Assembly (NCBI GenBank): GCA_025526915.1
Contig: JAHLKH010000406.1
Coordinates: 1 to 14,281, forward strand
Direction: 5' to 3'
From: Entophlyctis helioformis
Lineage: Eukaryota > Chytridiomycota > Chytridiomycetes > Chytridiales > Chytriomycetaceae
DNA: 14,281 bases
Shown: positions 1 through 9,200 of the stretch, one piece after another
How positions within the stretch are numbered: position 1 is the first letter of the stretch
Layout of the letters: each line of letters begins with the position of its first letter
Notes under the pieces: model-generated
Told to the model about the DNA's origin: nothing
Database searches by the model: none
The model's input: only the letters and a program-made list of their open reading frames with translations
Position numbers and translations under genes: made by a program

Positions 1-1910
1 CGCACGCCCACCCCTGGCGCCGGCCCTGCCGGCGCTGCGGCCGACGCCGACCCGGACGCCAACAGTGCCTTGTTTGTCTCGCCAGACTCCTCATTCGCCG
101 ACGAGCCGTCACACCCTCCTGCATGGGTTTACGGGTAACTCTACCATCTGGGCTGATAGCCACACGCGTGATTCTGGGCTTGGCTCCATGGCCAGCGGCA
201 TGTCTGCATCCCGCCTCCCTCAGGCTGGCTCTCGTGGCCGCCAGGGTGCTCCATCGGGCAATGCAACCTCTGCAGTGGCCTCCAGCACGCCCGCGTTTCG
301 CCACTCCTCTGCCGCGCCTCGGGGCGGCGGAGGTGCTCTGTTGGCAGCGCGGGCGGCTCGCATGCCTTTCCCGTCCACTCTGTTGGCGCCGCGTCCGCTT
401 CTGTGCACCAGCTGCAGGATTCGGCCAGCGAGGACGTCCGGATCACACTGGATGACCACGCCGCATCGCTGTCTGCGGTTCAGGTCTCCATCGAGGACCT
501 GCAGACCCGTCTGCATGACACCCACGAGCTGCTAGTCCAGCAGGCGGACTCTTTCACCACGTCTGCCGCGTCCAATGAGGAGCGTCTGGCCGCTCTGTTC
601 AACTCGGTGTCAGCCAACACGGCAGCCGTGCGAAACTGCAGACGCAGGCCACCAAGACCGTGGAATCGATGATCGCCCTTAGCAAGCAAGTTGCCTTGGC
701 CCAGCAGTCTGCAGACAAGGCCGTTGCAGCCACAGCTGCCTTGCAGGCGTCGCGTTCGGCCCTCACGATTGGGTCCTCGGTGGACGCACGCCTGCCAGCA
801 GCCGCGGACGCCCGTGCACCAAACCTCGCCAAGGTTTTCACAGACTGCTTGGGTGCCAAGCAGGTACCATTCAGCGGATTTGTGATGACCAAAGGCCCGG
901 CTCCCTCAGTCGACTGGAACGCCACTCACAAGAACCTCAAGCCATTTGTCATTGCAGTCGGCGGAGCATACAAGGAAGCCTGCACCACTGCCGGCGTCGA
1001 CGCGATCCCATTAGGCGCCATCTTCTCGCTACTGCTGCCTTATTTCTCTGGCCGCGCACTCGAGTTTGTCACCGCATGGCACGAGTCGCATTCTGCCGAC
1101 GATGATCTGTTCACGTTCCCTCAGTTCCTCGCCGACCTCCAATCGCTCCACCGCAACCCAGAGCGGATTCGCAACCAAGCCGAAGGGAAGCTGGCAGCCA
1201 GTTCAAGCCGACGCTGTGCCATGGCCGCGCCCCGCAGGATTGGATTCTGGAGGCCGAACCGCTGTTCAGCGACGCGGGATACACGGACGACCAGAAGCTC
1301 AGATTCCTCCGTGCCCGCATCAAGGATCTGCCCCCAGGGAAGTTCAAGACGTATGCCGCCCTCCGCGACGCGTTCTTTGAGGATCACTCAGAGGCAGCCG
1401 AGCACGCCCTGGAGACTGCCGCCGCCACCGCTCTGGCAGATGCCCACAAGGCCCTCGAGGCCCAGTCAAAGCCCAGCTCTGGCAAGACAGCTGCCGCGTC
1501 GCCGCGTTCTTGGAGTTCCTCGTCGCCCAAGGCTGCCACTCCTGCGCCCTTGGCAACACAGCGCGTCTGAGACGCGTAAGGCTGCCTCGCCCGCTGCGAC
1601 AGCCGACCATGCCAGCCCGATCGCCTAGCCAGCGCCCGCCCCACTCTAAGGTCGGGCGCATCGCGGCAAAGGCCAAGGCACCCGGGTACGTTCGCTCGCC
1701 CCCTCTGGCTCCTCCTGCTCCTGCGGCTAAGCACGCTTCGGCGGCTAAGCCTGCAGCCGTGCGTAAGCCCAATGCTGACACCGAATCTCCATCGGTCCCT
1801 GCCCGTGACGACGGCGCACCAGCAATGGCTCCGGCTCGCAGTCGCTCGAAACCGTCTCGTCGTTCTCAGACGACGGGACGCAGTACAGCGACGCAGACGA
1901 AGAAGAGTGA
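1..1910 (+). CDS. gag: Gag-like structural polyprotein of the retrotransposon (5' partial, frame-broken)
   Basis: This region lies upstream of the protease and has Gag character, but no strong family motif. The first part (frame 1 to about 144, then frame 2) is Ala/Pro/Ser-rich. A heptad-like, probably coiled-coil stretch runs from about 403 through 750 (SVHQLQDSASEDVRITLDD and onward). A capsid-like region follows at about 830-1400, with VTAWHES, FPQFLADLQ and, after another frame change, LRFLRARIKDLPPGKFKTYAAL, which resembles retrotransposon Gag capsid helices. The C-terminal part (1400-1910) is Ala/Pro/Lys/Ser-rich and basic, then ends in an acidic tail (SDDGTQYSDADEEE) with TGA at 1908-1910, a plausible genuine Gag stop. 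I see no CCHC zinc knuckle in any frame, and the basic Ala/Pro-rich segment may take over RNA binding. Frame breaks near 145, 400, 625, 1200 and 1560 interrupt it. Confidence 0.7.
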
Positions 1911-2040
1911 CCCTTTGGGCGGTGTTGCGAATAAAAAGATGCCCTCCGCGGCCCCTGATCATCCTGTTGTCCTGTGTTGCCGCCGTCGCGGCTGAAGGAG
2001 GGGCACCTGGCTCCTGTGAAGCCCATCACAGAGAACCGGT

Positions 2041-2590
2041 GCACCTTCCCGTGTTCCTAGACAATCGCAGCGCCAGCGTCCTGGTGGACACTGGCAGCAG
2101 CGCGAATCTAGTGCTCGCCATTGGTTGGATGCCAATGGCCTGCTCGCCGCTGCCCGGCCGTTCACCCGGCAGGCGGTGACTCTCGAGTTTGCCAACGGCA
2201 ACTTGCAGAGGCTAGATTCGGAGGTCTACCTCACGCTCGCGGACAGATCAATGCTGGTCAGCCAGGTGCGGTTCCTCGTCTATGACGGTGTGGATGAGGT
2301 CATCCTGGGCATGCCGTGGCTGCGCACGACCGCGAAGGCGTCATTCAACTTCCGTCGCGGCGTTTTCCGCTTCTCAACGAGTCGCGCCCCGACGTGCACC
2401 ACGTCTGGCAGCACGAAGACGCTCCGCCGTCTGCTGCACCCCACAACCGGCCGCACTCTGACATCGTGGTTACCATGTCGGACATCCTCGCCCATCCGGA
2501 CGAGTACGCGGAGCTGGTTTATGTGGATGACCTGCCGAGGACCGTGAGGCAGCTGCTGATGCGCGCCTTCGCGTCGCGGCTGCAAACGGC
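2041..2590 (+). CDS. pol: Pol: retroviral-type aspartic protease domain and linker to RT
   Basis: The protease would cleave the Gag-Pol polyprotein. The catalytic motif is VDTGSSANLV, with Asp-Thr-Gly at 2087-2095 (frame 2), preceded by HLPVFLDNRSASVL. The flap and second half continue in frame 1 from about 2125, ending with VILGMPWL at 2299-2322, the usual hydrophobic-hydrophobic-Gly-x-x-Trp-Leu signature near the end of Ty3/gypsy proteases. A linker then passes through frame 3 (about 2350-2560) before the reverse transcriptase in frame 2. Frame breaks lie near 2038, 2115, 2345 and 2560. Size and position between Gag and RT are normal for the family. Retroviral-type proteases act as dimers, so a single DTG is expected. 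Confidence 0.85.
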
Positions 2591-3470
2591 CTCACCCCGG
2601 ACGAGCTGAAGGAGAAGTACCCCTACCTTCCAGTCTGCCCGGACGAGGAGACGCAGAAGGCATTCATCGAGTACTACGAGGTCTGCTGCCCGCCGCAAGG
2701 CCGCGCGCACGACTCGGAGTTCGAGATCGCGATCCCTTTCATTAAGGATGCGCAGCTGCCGCCGCGTCGTGGCCTCAAGAAGCTGAACCAGGATGCATCC
2801 GTAGCGCTCAAGAAGCAGCTGGACGAGTGGTACACCAAAGGTTACATCCGCCGCTCGTCATCGCCTTTGGGCGCCGGCACGCTCTTTGTCCGCAAGAAGG
2901 ATGGTTCGCTGCGGTTGGTCATTGACTACCGCGGCTTGAACAACATCTCGGTGAAGTTCCACAGTGCGATCCCGGAGATTGAGACCCTCCGCGATAACTT
3001 GGCAAACAAACCCTTCCGCTCGATGCTTGACATCCGCGAGGGCTTCCTTAACATCCGTGTTAAGGCGGAGGACCAGTGGAAAACTGCGTTCTCCACCCAG
3101 TTTGGTCACTTTGAGTTCACGGTCATGCCTTTTGGGCTGACCAATGCTCCGGCTGTGTTTACACAAGCCATCCAGTCGACGCTCAATGAGCTGCTGGGCA
3201 CGTGCGTCTCGGTGTACATGGATGACATCTACATCTACAGCGCGACGTACAAGGAGCATATCAAACACCTACGCACTGTTCTCAAGCTGCTACTGGGGGC
3301 TCAATTGTATATTAAGCCGTCCAAGTGCATGATCCTGCAGCAGGACATTGAGTTCTGCGGTCACGTGCTCTCGCCCACTGGTTATTCCATTGCGCCAAAG
3401 CACTTGCAGGAGATGGCCGCAGCGCCACACATCTCCAACACAACCACTCTGGCAACTTGGCTAGGAAGCT
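2585..3470 (+). CDS. pol: Pol: reverse transcriptase domain
   Basis: This is the RNA-directed DNA polymerase of the element, uninterrupted in frame 2 for nearly 300 codons. Landmarks in order are KKQLDEWYTKGYIRRSSSP (entry region), LFVRKKDGSLRLVIDYRGLN (2915-2941 for the last part), LDIREGFLNIRV, KTAFSTQFGHFEFTVMPFGL with MPFGLTNAP starting at 3125, and the catalytic YMDD box at 3215-3226. Downstream, HVLSPTGYSIAPKHL is the usual thumb/connection region. YMDD instead of the common Ty3/gypsy Y(L/V/I)DD is a minor peculiarity. DIREGFLNIRV replaces the typical DL-x-x-GY-x-QI motif. The frame is lost near 3465, just before the RNase H part, where the next frame continues the expected homology without a gap. 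Confidence 0.95.
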
Positions 3471-4110
3471 TGTGTGGTTAAAGTCATTCATTGGTGGGCC
3501 GAACCCTGCAAAGGCGTACGCCACCATGTGCCTGCCACTATACAAGCTACTGGCCAAAAATGCCAAGTGGGAGTGGGGCCCTGCTCAAAAGCAGGCTGTG
3601 GAAGACCTGCGACAGGCAGTGCTGAAGGCTACCGAGCTGCGGTTCTTTGACCCGGCTCTGGAAACGCATGTCTACACTGATGCCAGCAACTACGTCATTG
3701 CCGGCTACCTGTCGCAGATCCACCCAGATGGCGAGAAGCTGGTGGCCTGCTGGTCACGTAAGCTTAGCCCAGCCGAGATGAACTATCCAACCCATGAACG
3801 CGAGTTGCTCGCCATCGTGGAGTTCTTCTCGCGTTTCCGTCATCTGTTGTCCAGTGTGCGCTCTGTCACGCACACTGACCACAAGGCGCTGGTCTGGTTG
3901 GCCACGCAGCCCCACCTGTCGGATCGGCAGGCTCGATGGGTCCTGTCTCTGCAGGAATTTGATACATCCATTGAGTACGTGCCTGGCGAGCTCAACTCGC
4001 TGGCCGATCTGCTGTCCCGCGATCCCTCAAAGGCCCCTCTCTGCACAAACTGTCGCTCGCCTGTCCCAATCCGTGCTGCCAATCTGCGCACTGACTCTGA
4101 CTGGGCGAAA
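3457..4110 (+). CDS. pol: Pol: RNase H domain and tether
   Basis: RNase H degrades the RNA strand of the RNA:DNA hybrid during reverse transcription. Open in frame 1. It starts with WLKSFIGGPNPAKAY and PLYKLLAKNAKWEWG, the region joining RT to RNase H in Ty3/gypsy Pol. The acidic catalytic positions are visible: Asp in VYTDAS (3679-3681), Glu in THERELLAI (3802-3804), Asp in THTDHKAL (3877-3879), and the Asp in LADLLSRDPS (about 4003-4029). The order YTDAS, ERE, TDHKAL, VPGELNSLADLLSR is standard for this family. The tether to integrase follows and breaks frame near 4185. Confidence 0.93.
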
Positions 4111-4185
4111 GACGTGCGTGCGGCGTTGCCGGCCGACCCATTCGCCTCCAGACTGCCTGGCTGGAAGGCCGACCCGTCGTCGCCA

Positions 4186-5440
4186 CGCCGGCCGACCGCA
4201 AGGTCGTAGTGCACATGGAGTGCTTGGATGGTGCGTGGTGGTACAAGGCAACCGCTTGTATGTGCCGCAGTCTCTGCGCGCGGATCTGCTCGCCCACTAC
4301 CACGACTCTCCCTTCGGTGCGCACCAGGGACGTCAGCGGACCACCAGCCGCTTGTCGAACCGGTACTTCTGGCCCAGAATGTCTGAGGACATTGCTGCCT
4401 ATGTCGCCTCCTGCGACGTGTGCCAGCGCCACCGCACGCCCAACCACCGGCCTGACGGCCTGCTGCATCCACTCGCGATCCCAGACGACTGCTTCTCGAG
4501 CGTCGCCATGGACGTCATGTTCCTGCCTGCGGGCGGACAAGACGATGCGTTTGATGCTGCTCTGGTTGTGGTCGATCGCCTGTCCGGCCTCTGCGACGCG
4601 TTCCCGTGCCGCCGCTTGTCGTCGGCCCAGGAGCTGGCCGAGCTCTTCCTGACTCGCTGGGTCTGCTCGGGCAAGGGCTTCCCAGTCGACATCGTCTCGG
4701 ACCGCGACGCCCGCTGGCTGTCGGCCTTCTGGTCGAGCCTCTGCACCGCTGCCCGGATCAAGCAGAACCTCAGCACGGCTCGCCACCAGCAGACCGACGG
4801 CCTGGCCGAACGCAGCATCCGCACCATCAAGGATGCGCTCGCCAAGGCGGCCGATTACCACGGCTCTGACTGGCCGCTGCTGCTCGGTCCCACCTGCTTT
4901 GGCCTCAACTGCGCGCCGTCTGCGTCGTCTGGCTTTGCCCCCTCTTCCTGGCGTTTGGCCGCCACCCGCGGTCCTTCCCGTCCGAGCCGGCCCTGGCACC
5001 GTCTGCCGCGGCCCGCGACCTGCTGCTGGACATGGCCGCTGCCCGCGACTCGGCCATTTTGAATCGGCGCAAAGCCCAGGCAGCCATGACCGTTCAGGCA
5101 AACAAGCGTCGCCGCCGTCACCCTGCGTACAAGGTCGGCGACATGGTGCTCCTCAACGCTGAGGGCATCTCCTGGCCGGCGGACTCGCACCGCCCGCCGC
5201 TCACGGCCGCCAAGTGGCTCGGCCCCTTTGCCATCACCAGCCTGGACTCTGGTGAATCTGGCCTCAACTACACGCTTGCGCTGCCTGCCTCGCTGCACCG
5301 CGTCCACAACGTGTTCCATGCCGACCGGATCTGCCCGTATGTCGACCCTCTGTCTGCGCCCACCGGCCGCAAGGATGTGCCCTCCCGGCCTGACCCCGAG
5401 TACCACGCCGACGACGGCACGTCGGACAACTACGAGGTCG
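4186..5440 (+). CDS. pol: Pol: integrase (HHCC zinc domain, DDE core, GPY/F module)
   Basis: Integrase inserts the cDNA into the host genome. The zinc domain has His at 4301-4303 and 4322-4324, and Cys in CDVC (4412-4414 and 4421-4423). The catalytic core has Asp in AMDVMF (4511-4513), Asp in IVSDRDARW (4700-4702) and Glu in GLAERSIRTIK (4808-4810). Codon distances give D-x62-D-x35-E, a spacing within the family norm and with no internal indel in that stretch. Frame breaks lie near 4185, 4245 and 4920. After the last, frame 1 carries AFGRHPRSFP, then KVGDMVLL and the C-terminal GPY/F module (KWLGPFAITSLDSGESGLNYTL, about 5211-5280), followed by VHNVFHADRICPYV, which typically precedes a chromodomain. 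Confidence 0.95.
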
Positions 5441-6071
5441 AGGGATCGTTGACTCGCGCACTTATCGCGGCAAGATCGAGTATCTGGTCAAGTGGGTCGG
5501 TTATCCAGCCGACGACAACACATGGGTCCCAGCCGCCGACATGCGCAAGGCCCAGGACCTCGTCAAGGCGTTCCATGCTCGGCCGACCAAGGCGCCTAAG
5601 GGCAAGGCGTCCAAACCGGCTCAGCCCACGCACGTGGCTCCTGCACCGGCTGCTCCTGCTCCAGCCGCGGCGCCTGCTCCCACGCAGCCCAAGGCATCCA
5701 AGCCCTCTCGCCGCAAGCGCACTGCGCCTGCTCCTGCACCAGTGGCCCCTGCTCCAGCAGCAGCCACGCCCGCGGCACCTGCTCCGGCTGACAAGCCGAT
5801 CGCACCTGCTGCACCCGCATCTCCCTCTCTCTCTCCATCTTTCCCTCCTCTCCCTCCTCCCTCTTCTCCTCCTTCCTTCTCTCTCTCTTCTCTTCCCCCT
5901 CTCAACCATCCCGCCCCACCTCGTCGCTCTGAGCGCACGGTTCCCCGTCCTGTGTCCTATGCGTCCATTGTGCCCGCACTTCTGCCTCTCGTGTGTGCAA
6001 CCCCCTGCATCCTCCTAGTCGCTGTTCATCCACTCTTCTTTCTTATAAGTGGCTGTCTACGCTGGGGGGAG
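5430..6071 (+). CDS. pol: Pol C-terminus: chromodomain and Pro/Ala-rich tail
   Basis: A chromodomain at the integrase C-terminus defines chromoviruses and is thought to guide insertion to marked chromatin. NYEVE is in frame 1 (to about 5443). The rest is in frame 3: YRGKIEYLVKWVGYP, DDNTWVPAADM and a C-terminal helix KAQDLVKAFHA (about 5450-5580). The aromatic positions Tyr, Trp and Trp expected for a methyl-lysine cage are present. The break lies at the G-run 5442-5444. Downstream the frame encodes a long Pro/Ala/Lys tail (about 5590-5815), a Ser/Pro/Leu section from a pyrimidine tract, and a hydrophobic stretch (about 5965-6055). The frame stays open through the polypurine tract into the LTR to 6107. 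The true stop is uncertain because another frame break may precede it. Confidence 0.85.
5818..5912 (+). repeat. Pyrimidine-rich (CT)n low-complexity tract
   Basis: About 95 bases consist almost only of C and T, including runs of CTCTCTCT and TCCTCC. It lies inside the coding tail of the retrotransposon after the chromodomain and would encode Ser/Pro/Leu/Phe-rich sequence in frame 3. Such a mirror-type pyrimidine tract can form triplex DNA, and it is also a place where sequencing slippage is likely. Confidence 0.8.
6061..6071 (+). promoter_or_regulatory. Polypurine tract (plus-strand primer site)
   Basis: A purine run with GGGGGGAG (GCTGGGGGGAG overall) lies directly before the LTR start TGTAAC. 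This is the position and composition expected of the RNase H-resistant primer for plus-strand DNA synthesis in LTR retrotransposons. Confidence 0.85.
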
Positions 6072-6097
6072 TGTAACGGATGCCGCCGCAGTCCCGT

Positions 6098-6109
6098 GGT
6101 CACGTGACC
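6098..6109. promoter_or_regulatory. 12-bp palindrome with E-box core CACGTG in the LTR
   Basis: GGTCACGTGACC is a perfect inverted repeat 26 bases inside the LTR, in the expected U3 region. Its CACGTG core is the binding site class for bHLH and bHLH-Zip factors, and the outer bases extend the symmetry. Regulation of the element by such a factor is inferred only. Confidence 0.5.
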
Positions 6110-6164
6110 TGCTGGCATTGATCTGGACGCGCCTCGCCCGGACTTGGCTTGGCCCTGTTGTTGT

Positions 6165-6281
6165 AGTTGTATCCAGCCGTAAGCCTGTATACTCACTGCC
6201 CTCTGCCACCAGGTCGTGCCTGAGTCTCAATGAAGTTGTATCCAGCCGTAAGCCTGTATACTCACTGCCCTCTGCCACCAG
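6165..6281 (+). repeat. Direct duplication of a 48-bp block inside the LTR
   Basis: Two identical 48-bp copies occupy 6165-6212 and 6234-6281, from AGTTGTATCC to CTCTGCCACCAG, offset by 69 bp and separated by 21 bp of unrelated sequence. Each copy contains CTGTATAC, a weak TATA-like element. The identity implies recent duplication or gene conversion. Duplicated LTR blocks of this kind often change promoter or terminator strength. Confidence 0.95.
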
Positions 6282-9200
6282 ACGGCCAGCCGCTCTCGAC
6301 GAGGACAGTTACATGCAGGCTGCGGACACAACTTGAGGGATGAGCCTGCGAGATCACACAACTGCTTGAACTTGCCGGCCTCTGACAGCGACTTGTTGCG
6401 CACGACCGCCGTGAGCCTGTGCAGTGCTTGTGGGATCTCAACAATGCGTCCGTCTTGTCTGGTCAACAGTGGTGTGCCAGACGTGGCATCCCCGGTGGCT
6501 GTATCCATTGCCTTGGCAAATTCCGCTGCCTTGTCAGCAGATAAACCAGGAATCAGTCGGTGGATTGCCCAGTCAATGAGCATCGACTGGTGGGTCATGA
6601 AGTGCACAGCAAGCATGCCACAGATGCCCCGTGCCAGATTTTTGTAGATGTCGTTCCGAGCAGCTGCACACAAACTGTCGTCAAGCCTGCCAGGCAAAAC
6701 GGCATGCATCGTGCTTGCGTCCATGTGCACAATGGCTGACAGCAATGAGCCGGCCTGCGTCGCGTCCATCTTGGCTGCCCGCGCCACACCAGCCTGCATC
6801 TTGGTCATGCTGTCCCGGATCATCTGCTGTGTCCATTCGCGGTTGATGATCATCTGCATGATGGTCACAATCCACGAGTGGGCCACATGCTTTGTCGCCC
6901 GCGGCATGACCGACTCCTGACCGGTGAGAATGTAGCCCAGGTATCGCAGAAGCATCGTGACGGCTCCCTCGCCACTAGAGGTACTGTTTGTGAGCACCTT
7001 GAGCAGATCATTTGCCGATGGTACTGCCCGTTGTAGTGGTGGCTTGATGGCTGGTGGTTGGGCATTGGTGCTGCTGGATGCGGCGGCTACTGCTGCTGGT
7101 GCTGCTGTTGCTACTGCTGGTGCTGTGTCGTCGGTGAAGGTGCAGATCTTGACCATTGTGCCCGCCTCAAGTCTCACCAAGTCGCCATAGTGAGCAATGT
7201 CGGTGTTGCTGCAGAGCGGGCCTTCGCCGTACATGCGCCAGGCATTAACGGGACATCTGAGGACGCATCCAGCGGCGTAGAGCCACGCGCTCTTGTCCTT
7301 GAAGTGATCAGGATCAATATAGACATATTCCATCTCACCATTCCTCCTGGCCTCCATGACGCAGAACTTGAGTGGCAGTGGTGCATCTGGGTCGAGTGCG
7401 ACGAGCTCTTCAACGATGGCGCCGATCATAGTGATGCATGCACGCCACACATCGGCTGTGTATCGGTACACGCCATTGAAGATGCTTTCTGAAAGTGAAC
7501 CGCGGGTCTGTGTTGCCGGCGCTGTCTTGGCCTGGTGTCCAAAATACTTTGCAAGCATTGGATCTCCAGAGAGCATTTCCTGTATGTAGCACAAGTCAAC
7601 ATACACAAAGCCAGACATGCAGAGCGACATGGCAATCCAAACTCATACCTCCATTTTGACGATCTGCTCAGGGCAATCGTATGTGCTCTCCACTGGCCTT
7701 GCCTCATTGCCATGGATGGCAGCAGCAGCTGTCATGACTGGCAATGCCATCATGCGGTGGATCTTTTCAAGCATCTGCTCTATCGCCGATCTTTCACCAC
7801 GCTCATATCTGTCAAAGAACGCACCGGTCAGCACACACACTCAAGGCACATGCCATGCCATATGCCACTTACGCCCGTGTCTCGGCATCAGATGGAGCCT
7901 GGCGGGCTTGCCTGCTCGCATCCTTCTTGTGCTCCTGGATGAACTTCTTGGTCTTGGCCTTCTCAGCTTGCTCAGCTCGCTCCTTATCACGCTCAGCCTG
8001 CATGGCCGGTGTGACCAGGTATGGATCCTGCCGTGGTTGAATGCAATGTTAGGCATGCATCTTGAATGTGCACAAGATGCTCGCAATCACAAGCCTGCAG
8101 TTCAACTCACCAGTCGTCCTTGTGTCTTGAAGCACACCAATGTGAAAGACCTTGTCGCAATCTGTGCCTCTATCATCTGCGGCTCGAGGAGGCAGCAGCA
8201 TCTTGCATGGTTTTGGTGGCTTGCCGGCCTGTTGAGTGGAAGGATAAGCAATCGCAGCAAGCCATCACATGCAAACAGAGCCAGCAAATGCAAAGACTCA
8301 CCGGTACTCGATTGATAATCGACTGCAGTATCTGCTTTGCTTGGTCATAACACTCGCCAAATTCTGATGCTCGGAAATCAGCATGCCTGACATCCGTTGG
8401 GTTTGTCAGGGCGTTGAGCGTCTTTATGGCCGTTTCGCGAATATCAGCAACAGCTTCTGGGGTCGCGATCCGTGTGCTCCTTCTGAGAGGCTGCTTTGTC
8501 TTTTTACCCTTGACTGTCACACAAATGCCGTGATCAGTGGTGAATACACAATGCCACACTGTGTCAACCCGTGCAGAGCAAACCTGGCTTCTTTAGACGC
8601 CTGAAAGATGCGCATTTCAAGCCTGGATACTTCTTGAGCCGCTCATTCAGTCTTGCTATCACATTCTGCTCGCCCAGTAATGGATCAAGCCGGCAGCATT
8701 GAAGATCAGCAACAGCATGCAGTGGACAGCCAAGACACGCATCCAAGCCTCGCAAAACCCACCAATGCATGATAAAGAATCTTGCCAGCCGGCTGAGCCT
8801 TGCATATGCTTCTTTAGCGATACGCCAGTCATGCACAGCCTGCAGCAGCTGCTTGCTTGCATTCTCGCAGATATCAGCAAGGATGTCGCGGCCATTGAGA
8901 ATGTCGTCGGGAGGAGGTCTGCCGTGCATCGGAGAACGCAGCTAAACACGACACGGCAGCCATTGAGCATGACAAAAACGTCGTCCAGTCGCCTTGTGTT
9001 GACAATGTGCTTGGCGAGCACCATGACTTCATCCCGTGTAAGGTGCCAAACCGCACCACTGGCATTGCCCTTCAGCTGCTGTGCCGTGTGGCTCAAGCAG
9101 CAGCCACTGCGGCCGTGCATGCAGAGGCAGATCTGCCAGTGGCATCCATCAGAGTCAGTGCCATGAGAATCCTCCAGAGATCACAAGCACGCCTACTTTT

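Larger units (their letters stand above)
1..6313 (+). mobile_element. Ty3/gypsy chromovirus LTR retrotransposon, left end outside window
   Basis: The order Gag, protease, reverse transcriptase, RNase H, integrase, chromodomain, polypurine tract and LTR is diagnostic of the chromovirus branch of Ty3/gypsy elements (Metaviridae). The 5' LTR and primer-binding site are not in the window. The right boundary is set by the LTR inverted ends TGTAAC (6072-6077) and GTTACA (6308-6313). The coding region changes reading frame about a dozen times (for example near 145, 400, 625, 1200, 2040, 2115, 2345, 2560, 3465, 4185, 4245, 4920 and 5443), so no intact polyprotein can be read from the sequence as given. 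Domains between breaks keep their catalytic residues and spacing, which suggests a young copy with sequencing indels, or a recently inactivated one. The element runs opposite to the host gene whose 3' end it occupies. The target-site duplication cannot be checked because the left end is missing. Confidence 0.95.
6072..6313 (+). repeat. 3' long terminal repeat, 242 bp
   Basis: It begins TGTAAC right after the polypurine tract and ends GTTACA, giving a perfect 6-bp terminal inverted repeat of the TG...CA type. It includes a 12-bp palindrome with a CACGTG core (6098-6109) and a 48-bp sequence present twice. Being the 3' LTR it would normally supply the polyadenylation signal of the element transcript. 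The 5' copy lies outside the window, so identity between the two LTRs, and hence insertion age, cannot be measured. On the minus strand its first 87 bases entered are read as the new 3' end of the host nuclease gene, with TGA at 6229-6227. Confidence 0.87.

Noticed and set aside
3840..5406. Long minus-strand open frames across the integrase region (up to 369 codons)
   Set aside because: They lie opposite a well-supported integrase and have arginine-rich shadow composition with no recognisable motif. High GC keeps antisense frames open.
5940..6060. The hydrophobic stretch as an envelope-like protein
   Set aside because: There is no separate open frame with signal peptide, glycosylation sites or cleavage site; the stretch is only the end of the pol tail.
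7579..7630. ATG at 7630 (MSLCMSGFVYVDLC) as the start of a separate 467-residue protein
   Set aside because: The segment 7648-7580 is a good intron (donor GTATGA, acceptor ACATACAG), and the upstream exon 7808-7649 joins GAAATGCTC at 7579 in phase, so this ATG is intronic.
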